Translations under genes and position numbers: made by a program | The notes under the pieces: generated by a model | Seen by the model: the letters and a program-made list of their open reading frames with translations, nothing else | The model's database searches: none | What the model was told of the DNA's origin: nothing | Source of the DNA: Gyromitra esculenta | Taxonomy: Eukaryota > Ascomycota > Pezizomycetes > Pezizales > Discinaceae | Direction: 5' to 3' | Length of the DNA stretch: 64,000 nt | Assembly: GCA_038503075.1 (NCBI GenBank) | Contig: JBCAML010000009.1 | Location: 992,001-1,056,000 of the forward strand | Shown here: positions 1-9,537 of the stretch, piece by piece | Position numbering within the stretch: position 1 is the first letter of the stretch | How the letters are laid out: each line of letters begins with the position of its first letter

Positions 1-255
1 TGGCTGCAAGTCTCTTTACTCTCATAGGCATACATTGTCAACTTTCCCTGCACCTTTAAGTCGTTCTATCGCAGGAACATCCTCTTGTTCTTTTGGAAGT
101 ACTTAGTTTGTTTCTCTTTTGTGATCTCTTTTGTTACCCAGGCGGATAAGGGTGTCTACTTGATGGGGATAGGTTTTTTGACTTCATAACCTTCGTGTTA
201 CATAAGCGGTTTTGTACCTAGAAACAATAATCAAATGATTTAAACATAAAAAAAA
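1..255 (+). mobile_element. 3' end of a LINE-like element, plus-strand copy
   Basis: This stretch ends in an A-run (about 248-256) and matches, in reverse complement, the 3' tail of the minus-strand LINE-like element at 459-837, which also ends in an A-run. Two oppositely oriented copies of one 3' UTR, each ending in A's, indicate two non-LTR elements meeting tail to tail. The copy continues beyond the left window edge, so its 5' part is not visible. No coding sequence is seen in it. Confidence 0.6.
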
Positions 256-314
256 CTACTTCTCATGGGAGTGTGGTGAGTGGGTGCGTTGAACTCCGAC
301 ATCTTCTCGGATCC

Positions 315-452
315 TAAGCGAGTTGAGGTGCAGGGTATTGAAGCCTAATTGTTAAAGACTTTTTGCTGTGTGTAACGCCGTTGCAACACAAAAAGTGGAG
401 TTGAAATTTCAATCAGGAATGATGTAGCAGGGACAGAGGATGGCAGCAGTCA
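315..452 (-). repeat. Diverged copy of the LINE-like 5' end
   Basis: This stretch is a same-orientation, diverged copy of 2345-2473, the region upstream of the gag-like ORF. It lies directly beyond the A-tail of the minus-strand element, as if the 5' end of a second tandem copy began there before being cut off by the plus-strand copy. The shared core reads GTGTGTAAYGCYGTTGCAAC. Confidence 0.6.
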
Positions 453-458
453 ACTGGT

Positions 459-2473
459 TTTTTTTCTGTTTAAATCATTTGATTATTGTTTCTAGGTACA
501 AAACCGCTTATGCAACATGAAGGTTATGAAGTCAAAAAACCTATTCCCACCAAATAAACACCCTTATCCGCCTGGGTAACAAGAGAGAACACAAAGGAAA
601 AGCTAACCAAGTACTTCCAACAGAACAAGACGATGTTCCTGCGATAAACGACTTAACGGTGCAGGGAAAATTGACAGCGAATGCCTATGAGAGTAACGAG
701 ACTTGTAAACAACAACCAAAAAACGATGAGAAACAATAGAAGTAGGTCCACAGTAAAGCCACAGTGGAAGTAAAAAGCAGCCAGGAAAAGATTCCAATCA
801 AGGTTAGTTGGGGTTGAACAAGTATAAGTAAAATGACCTAAAGGTCCATCTGGTCATCTGCCGGAGGGGGCGGTGGGGAATAAGAAGGGCGTGATGGGCA
901 GCTGTTCAGGTGTGACTCATGGGGTCCGTCGCAGTTAACACACTTGACAAGAGTGTGAGAGCAGGGGCGGCCTTTAGTTGGGCAGGAGAGTGTGGGGCAG
1001 CTATGAGCTGCAGTAGGGTGCAGTCCAACACACCAGCGACAGCATGGTTGATTGGGGCATTTGCTTGTGTGGTGTCCAAATTTGTGGCATTGGGAGCACT
1101 GGGTGGAGGGTTCGAAGCGAAGTTTGCGTTCGGATCTAACAGTGGTAGAGAAGGCAGATAAGCGGGTGCGATTGGCGATCTCATTAGCTTTGGGGCCAGA
1201 GAGTGTGATAACAATTGAGGAAACTGTTTTTCCTCTTCGTTTTTCAGGTAGGGTGAGCCATCTTGGGGGTGTGTCCATGGTGAGGCCGGGGTTGAAGTTG
1301 CAGAGCTCTTGCTGAATGGCAGAGGGCTCCATTGAAGTGGGGATACCATGTACAACATGTTGGTGCAATGGTTCGTCAAGGTGTAGGGAGTGAGCTCCTG
1401 GGATTAGGTGAAGAAATTGGTCAACTTTCCTGTAATGGGTGTTGGCAAACATATTGTTCATGACCGTCAACGACACATTCTGGTAATGTGTGTCTATTGC
1501 CACAGACTGGATGGTGATGGAACCAATGGCAGAGCTAAGCTTATCTCTGAGTTCTGTGGGTGACCCTTGAGAAAGGGGAGAGCCGTCGCGTTTAACAATC
1601 AAACGGCGTGCGCGCATGGTGGGAGTAATGGTGAGGGGGGAGACCTGAGTCTTAGGGGCAGGTGCAGTGGCAGCCTGTTTGGTCTTTGCTGGTTGGGATT
1701 TTCTCTTGGGTTTGCTGGCCACCACCTGAGCCCATTGCAGAGGCTTTGGGACAGGAGGAGGTGCTTGGGTAGCAATAGCAGGAGCAGGAGGAAGAGGAGC
1801 ACTAGGTGCAGGTGGTTCTGAAGGCGCTGCCTTCGCTACTGTGAGCAGCAGGTGGTCACACTCTAGTTTGCTCAAAGTCGGAGACTCTGGAAACATGTCT
1901 GGGAGAGGTGCAGGAGCTGGTTTGCTTGCTGCTTCCTTGAGGGTGGTGATTTCCCCTTGTAGATGCTGTATCATGTCAAGGAGTTTTTGGAAGTGGAGGA
2001 GGTTGAACTTGTCAGCTCTAGCTAGAGCGTTGCAAACGTCAAACCCAAAGGCTGGCTCATTTCCTAGATGAGTGGTAATGGCCTCTCCTGGTTTATTCCA
2101 GAGGCCCGCCCAGTGGGTTGGCTTTCCGAAAACAGGAGGGAATGGGGGAGAGGTGTCAGTTCTCTCTCTTTTCGATGGTGAGGGGGTTTTTGGTTCCGCT
2201 ACAAATGAAGAAGAGGAGGCAACAAATGGGTTTAGAGTTCCCTCAACTTGATGATGGAGGAATATGGGTGTAAACATGTTGCTTTTACCTTTTAGGAGCA
2301 TTGCGACCGTGGGTTGTTGTGTAAACGATGATCCAAATCGTTTGTAAAAGAGGGGTAATGGAATGAAGCCGAAGTGCTAAAGACCTTTGGCTGTGTGTAA
2401 TGCTGTTGCAACGCAAAAGGTGGTGGTGAACTTTCAATCGAAGAGGTTGTAGTGGGGACGGAGGATGATGGGA
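459..2473 (-). mobile_element. LINE-like element with ORF1 only
   Basis: Read on the minus strand it has a short 5' UTR (2473-2302), an intact gag-like ORF1 (2301-838), about 370 bp of non-coding tail and an A-run ending near 459. Autonomous fungal LINEs of the Tad1 type carry an ORF2 with endonuclease and reverse transcriptase after ORF1; none is present here. It may be a non-autonomous derivative or an internally deleted copy. Confidence 0.6.
838..2301 (-). CDS. LINE ORF1, gag-like protein with zinc knuckles
   Basis: An uninterrupted 487-codon frame starts at ATG 2301. The N-terminal half is rich in Pro, Ala, Ser and Lys. The C-terminal part (residues about 402-468) holds three Cys/His clusters; the first, CSQCHKFGHHTSKC, is a canonical CX2CX4HX4C knuckle, and the next two are CX2C...H...C variants. 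A Pro-rich tail follows. This layout is that of ORF1 proteins of fungal Tad1-like LINEs, which bind element RNA in the ribonucleoprotein used for retrotransposition. No RT or endonuclease frame follows within the window. The absence of any stop or shift over 1.4 kb suggests recent activity or selection. It is not a host gene by context, lying between element UTRs. Confidence 0.75.
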   Translation of the reverse strand: MLLKGKSNMFTPIFLHHQVEGTLNPFVASSSSFVAEPKTPSPSKRERTDTSPPFPPVFGKPTHWAGLWNKPGEAITTHLGNEPAFGFDVCNALARADKFNLLHFQKLLDMIQHLQGEITTLKEAASKPAPAPLPDMFPESPTLSKLECDHLLLTVAKAAPSEPPAPSAPLPPAPAIATQAPPPVPKPLQWAQVVASKPKRKSQPAKTKQAATAPAPKTQVSPLTITPTMRARRLIVKRDGSPLSQGSPTELRDKLSSAIGSITIQSVAIDTHYQNVSLTVMNNMFANTHYRKVDQFLHLIPGAHSLHLDEPLHQHVVHGIPTSMEPSAIQQELCNFNPGLTMDTPPRWLTLPEKRRGKTVSSIVITLSGPKANEIANRTRLSAFSTTVRSERKLRFEPSTQCSQCHKFGHHTSKCPNQPCCRWCVGLHPTAAHSCPTLSCPTKGRPCSHTLVKCVNCDGPHESHLNSCPSRPSYSPPPPPADDQMDL

Positions 2474-3186
2474 CCTGGAGGGTATGTAGGGGAAGTGTCT
2501 GGCTTCGCTATGGTTCAAACGGATTGCGAATCAGACCAAAACTGGTGGAGTTACAGACTGACAAAGATAAGGGAACGCAATGCTACGCAACGATTTGGAT
2601 AGGCGAAATGATCATCTCAAAGAGACAAACGCAATGAAGACGAATACGTAACTCCCATGTGACGGACATGCATACTGCTCGGAGAATCGCGGATCCGGGC
2701 CAGAAAACTCAATGGGGTATCGAGTATGGAGATAAGGCGAAGTGGTTTCATGTTATCATACTAGATAGTGCCTCTACACCACACTATACCCAAACATAGT
2801 AGAGAGGAGACATTATAAATACTCTCGCAGTGGATGTAAACCCTGAGTTGGATCATCAGCGACGAAGAATGAGCCTTATCAATATTATATTGTTTCTAGC
2901 AAAATCACTTCCATGCAATTTACTCTTTTACTTGTGAATTACTTTTATCTTGCTTAGCAAGGCCTTGCCTCTTAAGCGTTAGTTATTAAAACCTTACTAT
3001 TGGAAGTTCTCATGGAATTTTGCTCGATCTCTACCTTGAACCCTACTGTTATCTTTTGGTGGTTCATAAGAAGCAGTTAGGACTTGCGCCTGTGTATTGT
3101 GTTGCGGATAGCAACTGGGCAGGTTACAGTGTCTAGATTGTTATCTAAAGCTTCTTGGAGATTTGCTGTGTGGTAAGAAGTAGTGG
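2474..3186. other. Gap between the LINE and the chromovirus, nothing recognised
   Basis: No open frame with family resemblance is seen. A TATA-like TATAAATA lies near 2815. The stretch could be a decayed LTR or the missing 5' part of a retroelement, but no matching repeat is present elsewhere in the window. Confidence 0.5.
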
Positions 3187-3960
3187 TCTTACATCCAGAC
3201 ACTCAAAATCAACAACATTCTCCTGAAGCCTGAAAAGTATGAGTTTGAGGTACAGACAACAAAATACTTAGGCCTTATCCTCACCCCCGATGGCATCAAG
3301 ATGGACGAAGGAAAGCTCAGGGCAGTCCGAGAATGGGGAACACCAAAAGCGTTAAAGACGTCCAGGCTTTCCTAGGGTTCGCTACTTTTTATCGCCAGTT
3401 CATCTTGGGATTTTCAAAACTCGCCTCACCCCTCACAGCCCTTACAAAGAAAGGAATCACCATCAAATGGACAGTCGAAGCAGACATAGCCTTTGAGAAC
3501 TTGAAGCACACCTTTACCACCGCCCCGATCCTAATTCACTTCAACCCTGATAAAACAATCATCGTAGAAACCGACGCCTCTGACTTTGTATCCGGAGGCA
3601 TTCTGTCTCAATATGATGACGCCGGAGTATTGCACCCAGTAGCCTTCTTCTCCAAGAAGCATTCACCTGCAGAATGCAACTATGAGATTGATGACAAGGA
3701 ATTACTGGCAATCATCTGCGTGTTTGAAGAGTGGCGCCCAGAGCTAGAAGGCTCTAAACACCCTATTGATGTGATTAGCGACCACAAGAACCTCGAGTAC
3801 TTCATGAGTATTAAGCAACTCAACTGACGCCAAGCAAAATGGGCTGAATATCTCTCTCAGTTCGATTTTGTAATTACCGACCATCCGGGAAGTCCAGGAG
3901 GAAAGCCAGATGCTTTAACAAGGAGATCAGGAGATCTCCCCAAGGAAGGGATAAACGATT
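3187..3960 (+). pseudogene. Chromovirus RT C-terminus and RNase H fragment
   Basis: The frame around 3190-3345 reads an RT tail ([19 protein letters not shown]). It then shifts near 3345 into the frame 3333-3827, with the connection motif [16 protein letters not shown] and the RNase H start [15 protein letters not shown]. The RNase H acidic residues of ETDAS and the DHKNLEYF motif are visible. A stop at 3826 interrupts the frame, which then continues into KPDALTRR. The frameshift and stop show decay. Confidence 0.8.
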
Positions 3961-4184
3961 GGCACACCAGAGTCAGGTGGTGCTAAAAAGGGAAATATAC
4001 ACCCTAAGATAAGTTTGTTGTCGGCTCCTTTATCAAATGAAGCCGCTGAACTGGACACCCCCCTAGAAAAACTCTTTCTAGAAGAATATATTGCTGACAA
4101 GTTCCTGGAAAAGGTACTTCTAGCACTAAGAAACAAGGATCAACAGTCGAAAGAGATCACCCTAAGCGAGTGCACTAACGAGAA

Positions 4185-4709
4185 TAACTGATTATGTTAT
4201 CGAGGAAACCTCTATGCACCCGACTTTGACCCTCTTCGTCTGGAGCTTATTAAAAGACACCAAGACACCCCTGCTGCAGGACATCCTGGACAAGATAAAA
4301 CCTTCAAACTAATAAGTAGAAGTTTTTACTGGCCAAAGATGGGAGAATCAGTCAGTCGCTATGTACGAAATTGCCATATCTGTCAATAGGCAAAACCGGT
4401 TTCTCAGCGCGCGCAAGGTGTCCTTCGCCCCTGCCTATTCCCAATCGCCCTTGACAAGAAATCTCTATGGATTTTGTTACAGGCTTTCCAGAATCTGATG
4501 GGTATGATGCTATTATGGTCATTATGGACCGTCTGTCAAAAATGCACATTTAATCCCGTGCAATACTACGGTGAACTCCCGAGACGTCACCGACCTATAT
4601 CTTCAACATGTTTGGAGACTCCATGGACTACTAACGCATGTTACATCTGACCGAGGAACACAGTTTCAGGCTCACGTCTGGAAGGAACTTTGTCAACACC
4701 TAGGGATTC
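4185..4709 (+). pseudogene. Chromovirus integrase, N-terminal part
   Basis: A zinc-binding region with spaced His and Cys residues (HQDTPAAGHPGQDK ... CHIC) is followed by the start of the catalytic core ([20 protein letters not shown]). In-frame stops and at least one shift are present. The reading breaks at 4709, where a solo LTR is inserted, and resumes at 5118. Confidence 0.75.
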
Positions 4710-5117
4710 TTTCATAGATGGTTGTTTCATGAGTTAGTTTAATATAGGATATAAGGTTGATATGTTTTGTCGTTGTTCTTTGCGTTTCCTTGGGTTTCGG
4801 TTGCGATGAGTCATATGTTGGTCAGCGAAAGATGAGATTGTGGGTATATAAGCGAAGGGTGTTCTCCTCTTGTTGTACTTTTTCTTCTTCTTTCCTTAAG
4901 CAACGTCTTCTATTGTACACTCTTTGTATCTTTACAAATACAAATCTCGGTTGCACTTCGCAAACCTTCGCTTTCGCTGCCTTCAAGTCGCCTTGACTCA
5001 ACACACACATAGAGCCTGTGAAATCCTCGCACTCTTCTCGTCGCTTGTTTCTCGCTAAGTAGCACTGCGCATCTTTGGGGATACCAAAGAGCTTAGCAAG
5101 AACCTCGCTCCTTGAGA
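4710..5117 (+). mobile_element. Solo LTR-A inserted in the integrase
   Basis: This 408-bp insertion begins TTTCATAGATGG and ends CTTGAGA. It is flanked by a 5-bp target duplication GATTC (4705-4709 and 5118-5122). Removing it restores a continuous integrase reading across the junction. It has a TATA box (GTATATAAGCG near 4845), a pyrimidine-rich stretch and the LTR hairpin at 5051-5100. Length, ends and internal order match the 3' LTR at 5961-6368. Confidence 0.85.
5051..5100 (+). other. Conserved two-stem hairpin in LTR-A
   Basis: The outer stem CTCGCTAAG (5051-5059) pairs with CTTAGCAAG (5092-5100) with one mismatch. It encloses the inner stem CTTTGG/CCAAAG around a GGATA loop (5073-5089). 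Other LTR-A copies have different stem sequences that still pair (10342-10392 and 8243-8295), which supports an RNA structure, probably in the transcribed R/U5 part of the LTR. Confidence 0.6.
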
Positions 5118-5914
5118 GATTCAAGCCCGAATGTCCACTGCTTTCCACCCGGAAATTGATGGACAAATGGAATGATTGAATGCGGTCATGGAACAGTACC
5201 TTCGCTTCTATGAGCCCTATCAACAGGAATACTGGAGCAAATGGTTGCCGATGGCCGGATTCTCTGCGAACAACCAAGAGTCAGCTAGCACTAAAGTTTC
5301 CCCGTTCTTTGCTAATTATGGTTACCACCCTCATTTTGGTACTACCCTTTTTCCAGCCCAATCAACTCCACAAAGCCTCGATGCTGCATTGTTCAGTCAA
5401 ACAATGCAAGAACTCTATGACTATCTCCGGATGCAAATAAGGACAGCCCAGGATATCCAGGAAACCGCTACGAATAAACACCGCATGCCAGCCCCAGCCT
5501 ACCAGGTCAATGATGAAGTTTTTATTTCGATGAAAAATAACAGGACTGCCCGTAATGCCAAGAAGCTGGACTGGAAATAGATGGGACCCTACCCAGATAA
5601 AAAAATAGTGTCACCTTTTGCTTACGAGATTGACCTCCGATCCTCCATTAAGTACCACCCTGTTTTTCACGTTTCTTTGTTGAAACCTGCTGCCAAGGAT
5701 GCCCTGCCCAGACAAATCATACCTCCGCCTCCTTCTGTTATAGTTAATGAGCAAGAGGAGTACTTTATCGAAAAAATCCTGGAACAGAGAACCCATCTTG
5801 GACAGTTACAGTACCTTGTTGAGTGGACTGGATATGCACATCCCACCTGGGAACATGCCGAAGATCTTAATGAAACCTCGGCCCTCGATTAGTTTTTGGC
5901 TACCCAGACTATTG
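5118..5914 (+). pseudogene. Chromovirus integrase C-terminus and chromodomain
   Basis: The integrase core resumes with MSTAFHPEIDGQ, followed by a long frame (5176-5580) and, after one stop, a second in-frame stretch (5581-5892). The latter carries the SH3-like segment HPVFHVSLLKP and a chromodomain (YFIEKILEQR ... YLVEWTGY ... TWEHAEDL) at about 5755-5880. Chromodomains guide chromovirus integration towards modified chromatin. Stops at 5173, 5578 and 5890 mark decay. Confidence 0.85.
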
Positions 5915-5960
5915 TCACTCCTAATGTTCCCAGGAGCTCACATTTGAAGGGGAGAGCTAC

Positions 5961-6368
5961 TTTTAAGGATTACAATGGGTAATGAATTAGGGTTCAGTTA
6001 GAACTGTTGCGACGGATCATGGGTTTCTTTTATAATGCCTTTGTTGTTTGGTTATGTTTGGTTACGAGTTACGGGAAGGAAAGCGGGGTATATAGGGGAT
6101 GGATTTCGGTCGTTGTTGTGTCTTCTCTTTCTTTCCTTAAGCAACGTTCTCGTTTTACTTCTATTGTATCATTATAATATCATCTCGGTTCTCCTTCAGA
6201 ACTGTCGCTGTCGCTGTTCTTGCCACTGCATTTAACTCGCCTTGAGTTTGATCCTACTGTACAACTTGTAGAGACCTCACACACCTTGAACGTGTAAGTA
6301 CCTTGCTTGAATAGCACTGCTCACCCTCAGGGATACTGAAGGGCTTAACGCGGGACTGAACCGTGAGA
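5961..6368 (+). repeat. 3' LTR of the chromovirus (LTR-A)
   Basis: It starts TTTTAAGGAT directly after the polypurine tract GAAGGGGAGAGCTAC and ends CCGTGAGA, 408 bp in all. A TATA-like GTATATAGGGG lies near 6089. The terminal hairpin is weaker here than in the solo copies. The start TTTYA and end TGAGA replace the usual TG...CA. Confidence 0.8.
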
Positions 6369-6473
6369 ACTGAATAGTATTTTGAACAAAGACAGTAGAA
6401 GGTAAACAAGAAAGCTGCTTAAGGAAAGAGAAGGAAAACATCAAGAATGACTGAAATCCATCGCTTAAATACC
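6369..6473 (-). repeat. Partial LTR-A, minus orientation
   Basis: This matches the middle to TATA part of minus-oriented LTR-A copies (for example 8043-8150 and 9775-9885). It directly abuts the plus-oriented 3' LTR and is cut at 6473 by LTR-B copy 1. It is probably the remaining host LTR into which the chromovirus inserted. Confidence 0.6.
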
Positions 6474-7303
6474 TGTAACGGGGGTAGTCCTACTGCTCTG
6501 TAGTGGGAATAGGTATAGGAATACGGCCGTTGCAAATACTAGAAATCAGGTTGAGATGTTAAGAGTATATCTTGCAAAGTACTAAATAATCTTAAGGGCT
6601 CTACTCTGTAGTATTCTGCCTGATGAGACTGGGAAGAAGAGCAACAGGTGGCGGGGTCATGCACTATCTTTATAGTGCTGCTGACTCGCCGTCCTCTTTC
6701 TGTTCTACTCTGCTGGGGGCCCGTCGAGACCCTGAGAACATGCCAAGATATTGCGAGCGGGACACCTCAGGATTCAGCTAATGATCACTTCTGTGCTCTC
6801 CGGTATTCCTCGGTTGTTCTGTCCTGTTATACTTTCTAGATCCGCCAGCTGCATGCCATGCCTATGCTGAATGCAGGAATTGGTGCTGATCAGTCTACTG
6901 TTGCATGTGAGCTGTCCTGCACTTAATAGATTCCCTATTGCCACGCCAATGGCTCTGGGCCGCTGGTTCATGCACAGATGGATTGGGAATGCCACCACAG
7001 GAGCTTCCTGTGTTTGGTATCACCGAAGATATATCATTGGCTTGTCAGCTAATGCTATTCTCACTGGTTCCACTCCATCGGAACAGCAGGGTAGCAGGAA
7101 TCCTCTAACATGTGGTAGCTACACCACTCTCATGGTTGAGTCCCTTTATTAAGCCCTTCAGTATCCCTGAAGGTGAGCAGTGCTACTTAAGTGAGGACAC
7201 AACACGTTCAGAGAGTGCGAATGTTTCTACAGGTCCTACGAGAGGTCTTATCTCCAGGCGAGATAGAGGCAGCGAAGTAACCAGCGACAGAGAGGGTTCT
7301 GAG

Positions 7304-8038
7304 TGTAACGGGGGTAGTCCTACTGCTCTGTAGTGGAAATAGGTATAGGAATACGGCCGTTGCAAATACTAAATCAGGTTGAGATGTTAAGAGTATTTTC
7401 GTGCAAGATACTCAATAATCTTAAGGGCTCTACTCAGTAGTATTCTGTCTGATGAGATTGGGAAGAAGAGCAACAGGTGGTGGGGTCATGCACTATCTTT
7501 ATAGTGCTGCTGACTCGCCGTCCTCTTTCTGTTCTACTCTGCTGGGGGCCTGTTGAGACCCTGAGAACATGCTAAGATATTGCGAGCGGGACACCTCAGG
7601 ATTCAGCTAATGATTACTTCGGTGCTCTCCGATACTCCTCGGTTGTTCTGTCCAGTTAGACCTTCTTGATCCACCAGCTGCATGCCATGCCTATGCTGGA
7701 TGTAGGAATCGGCGCTAATTAGTCTACTGTTGCATGTGAGGTGTCCTGCACTTAATAGTTTCCCTATTGCCGCACCAGTGGCTCTGGGCCGCTAGTATAT
7801 GCATAGATGGATTGGAAACGCCACCACAGGAGCTTCCTGTGTTTGGTATCACCGGGGATATCTCATTGGCTCGTCAGCTAATGTTATTCTCGCTTGGTTC
7901 CACTCCATCGGAACAGCAGGGTAGCAGGAATCCTCTAACATGTGGTAGCTACACCACTCATGCTGATCCTTACTACCTCTCTGCTTGCCCAGTGCTATTA
8001 TGCTTCACTGCAGGTAACGGTATTGTAAGTCCGTTACA
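7304..8038 (+). mobile_element. Solo LTR-B copy 2 inside LTR-A
   Basis: This 735-bp unit has the ends TGTAACGG...CCGTTACA (an 8-bp perfect inverted repeat of TG...CA type) and a 5-bp target duplication CTGAG (7299-7303 and 8039-8043). The duplication length and TG...CA ends fit an LTR, not a cut-and-paste transposon. The parent retrotransposon is not in the window. Confidence 0.85.
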
Positions 8039-8227
8039 CTGAGGTAGAACCGCGATAGTATTCTGATAATACAAGAGAAGGTAGCGAGAACGTTGCTTAA
8101 GGAAAGAAGAACAAAAAGAACAAGAACGACCAAAATCCATCGCTTAAATACCCTGCTTTCCATAACACAACCAACAATCCGACAACAACCAAAACACAAA
8201 GACATTGTACCCAATAACCGAAATCCG

Positions 8228-8642
8228 TCTCACGGTCGAGTTCCTCGCTAAGCCCTTCTGTATCCCAGAAGGTGAGCAGAGCTACTTAAGCGAGGTATCA
8301 ACATGTTTCAAAGAGGGCGATGTTTTCTACAGGATCTACGTGGAGGTTTATCTGGAGGTGCAGCGAAGTGGACAGCGACAGCGAGGATTCTGTAGTGGAA
8401 TCAAGATGGTATTCAAACAGGTACCGAAGAAGGTAAACAAGAACGTTGCTTAAAGAAAGAAGAAGAGAAAAGTCAAGAACGACCAAAATCCTTCGCTTAA
8501 ATACCCCACTTTCCCGTAACACAATCAACAATTCGACAACAACTAAAACACAAAGGTATTGTACCAAATAACCGAATAACTGAAATCTGTTCCTAGCCAT
8601 CCAATATGATCCTAACCCATTACCTCGCTTCGATCCGTGAAA
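8228..8642 (-). mobile_element. Solo LTR-A (minus), third nesting level
   Basis: This 415-bp unit starts TCTCACGG and ends CCGTGAAA. It is flanked by ATCCG (8223-8227) and ATCTG (8643-8647), a 5-bp duplication with one change. It contains the hairpin at 8243-8295 with strong pairing. Its insertion into the earlier LTR-A explains the apparent tandem repeat of 58 bp at 8585-8700. Confidence 0.75.
8243..8295 (-). other. Conserved two-stem hairpin in LTR-A
   Basis: CCTCGCTAAG (8243-8252) pairs with CTTAAGCGAGG (8285-8295) with one bulged base. The inner stem CTTCTG/CAGAAG flanks the loop TATCC, the complement of GGATA. The stem sequences differ from those at 5051-5100 but still pair. Confidence 0.6.
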
Positions 8643-8786
8643 ATCTGTTCCTAATCATTCAACACGATCCTAACCCATTGCCTTGCTTCGATCCTTGAAA
8701 ACCACTCATGTTGATCCTTACTACCTCTCTGCTTGCCCGGTACTATTATGCCTCACTGCAGGTAACAGTATTGTAGATCTGTCACA

Positions 8787-8937
8787 ATTACTACTAACCA
8801 ACCTGGTCTGGAATCGAATACTGGTTGATATGTGTGCATCGTAAGCAAACTCAAGTCGTAACCAACTAAGCTACCAACAGGTATAACAGTTACACACTGC
8901 TAACCTTTGAGGATACCAAAGGGCTTGACAAAATCTT
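8787..8937 (+). repeat. LTR-A 3' end fragment and tRNA-like segment
   Basis: The last 40 bases (about 8898-8937) match the LTR-A hairpin and end in TTGAGA. Before it, on the minus strand (about 8885-8800), lies a tRNA-like stretch with an A-box match TAGCTTAGTTGG and a weak B-box ATTCGATTCC. It does not fold into a clean cloverleaf, so it is at best a tRNA pseudogene or SINE remnant. Confidence 0.35.
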
Positions 8938-9537
8938 GTTCCTTGAGAAGAAGACATGTTAACAGTTATATCCAATAGCCCTGTCTCATATAAACAGTGT
9001 GTTTTGTATACTAAATTGAAAGCTGTAGCTACTCAAAATGTGGCAAGAGTAGTAATGCATGAACTTGGGAAACAACATCTTAGGGGGAAAAAAAATAAAA
9101 AGATCAAAAGGGTAAGGCAAATACACGTCATTTAAGCACTAGAACAGCTTGTGTTTTGATGAGGAAAACTGTATTAGTTGTACTAAAAAGGAAAAAAATG
9201 AAAAGGAAAAAAATGAGCAGAAAAAAAGAGAAAAAAAGAGAAAGCAATAAAGAACCAAAAGCAATAGAAAAATAGCAAAAAGAGAAAGAACATGAGAATA
9301 GACGGAAGAATCAGGCTGCTTTAAAGAAGCAGAAAGAGCAGAAGAAATCAAAAAATGCGAAAGAAAGGAAACAAAAGACATTGGAAGGGTATAAAGAAAG
9401 GGAAAAGCAAAGAATACAAAAAGAAAAGGAAAAAACCAAAAATGTAAGGAAAAGACAGATAGAATAGGGAGAAAGTTTTAAAATGATTGAAGGTTTTATT
9501 TATGGGCGCTATTTTTTGGACTTCTGTGTATCTAGTT
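8938..9537. other. A/G-rich intergenic stretch
   Basis: About 9080-9470 is a long purine-rich, A-rich tract on the plus strand. No gene is seen. It resembles low-complexity DNA often found between retroelements. Confidence 0.6.

Larger units (their letters stand above)
1..705. repeat. Large inverted repeat, about 235-bp arms
   Basis: The left arm (about 7-247) and right arm (about 467-705) are diverged reverse complements around a spacer of about 220 bp. The inner ends are nearly identical around the shared core ACAATAATCAAATGATTTAA. It is best explained by two tail-to-tail LINE-like 3' ends rather than by a TIR transposon, because each arm stops at an A-run. Confidence 0.8.
3187..6368 (+). 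mobile_element. 5'-truncated Ty3/Gypsy chromovirus with 3' LTR
   Basis: In order: the end of a reverse transcriptase, RNase H, the integrase zinc-binding and core parts, a chromodomain, a polypurine tract (5946-5960), and a 408-bp 3' LTR (5961-6368). This order and the C-terminal chromodomain define a chromovirus (Ty3/Gypsy). Gag, protease and most of the RT are missing. The pol frame is broken by stops and shifts, and the integrase is split by a solo LTR inserted at 4710. It is a dead copy. The 3' LTR belongs to the same family (LTR-A) as the solo LTRs nearby. Confidence 0.85.
7128..8700 (-). mobile_element. Solo LTR-A (minus) inside LTR-B copy 1
   Basis: It starts TCTCATGG and ends CCTTGAAA, flanked by ACCAC (7123-7127 and 8701-8705). 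The net length is 413 bp after subtracting two further insertions: LTR-B copy 2 (7304-8038) and another solo LTR-A (8228-8642). The bookkeeping of lengths and target duplications supports this order of events. Confidence 0.8.
6474..8786 (+). mobile_element. LTR-B copy 1, interrupted by nested insertions
   Basis: The segments 6474-7127 and 8706-8786 together match LTR-B copy 2 end to end. Its net length, after removing the insertion and one ACCAC repeat, is about 735 bp, the same as copy 2. It starts TGTAACGGGG and ends ...CTGTCACA. It is split by LTR-A at 7128-8700 with target duplication ACCAC. The flanking 5-bp duplication of this copy itself is not clear. Strand is given only relative to copy 2; the start is accurate to a few bases. 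Confidence 0.75.

Noticed and set aside
1052..2071. Plus-strand open frames opposite the LINE ORF1.
   Set aside because: They are antisense shadows of the intact zinc-knuckle ORF on the minus strand.
6600..6650. CTGATGAG in LTR-B suggested a hammerhead ribozyme core.
   Set aside because: The required GAAA and flanking stems are absent at the right spacing.
7304..8038. LTR-B first looked like a DNA transposon because of its inverted ends TGTAACGG/CCGTTACA.
   Set aside because: The TG...CA form and exact 5-bp target duplication CTGAG, with no transposase, fit a solo LTR better.
8585..8700. Apparent 58-bp tandem duplication.
   Set aside because: It is explained by an LTR-A inserted near the end of another LTR-A, which leaves two similar LTR ends side by side, each with its own target duplication.
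9139..9381. 80-codon minus-strand frame rich in Phe, Leu and Ser.
   Set aside because: It is the translation of an A/G-rich low-complexity tract, not a protein.
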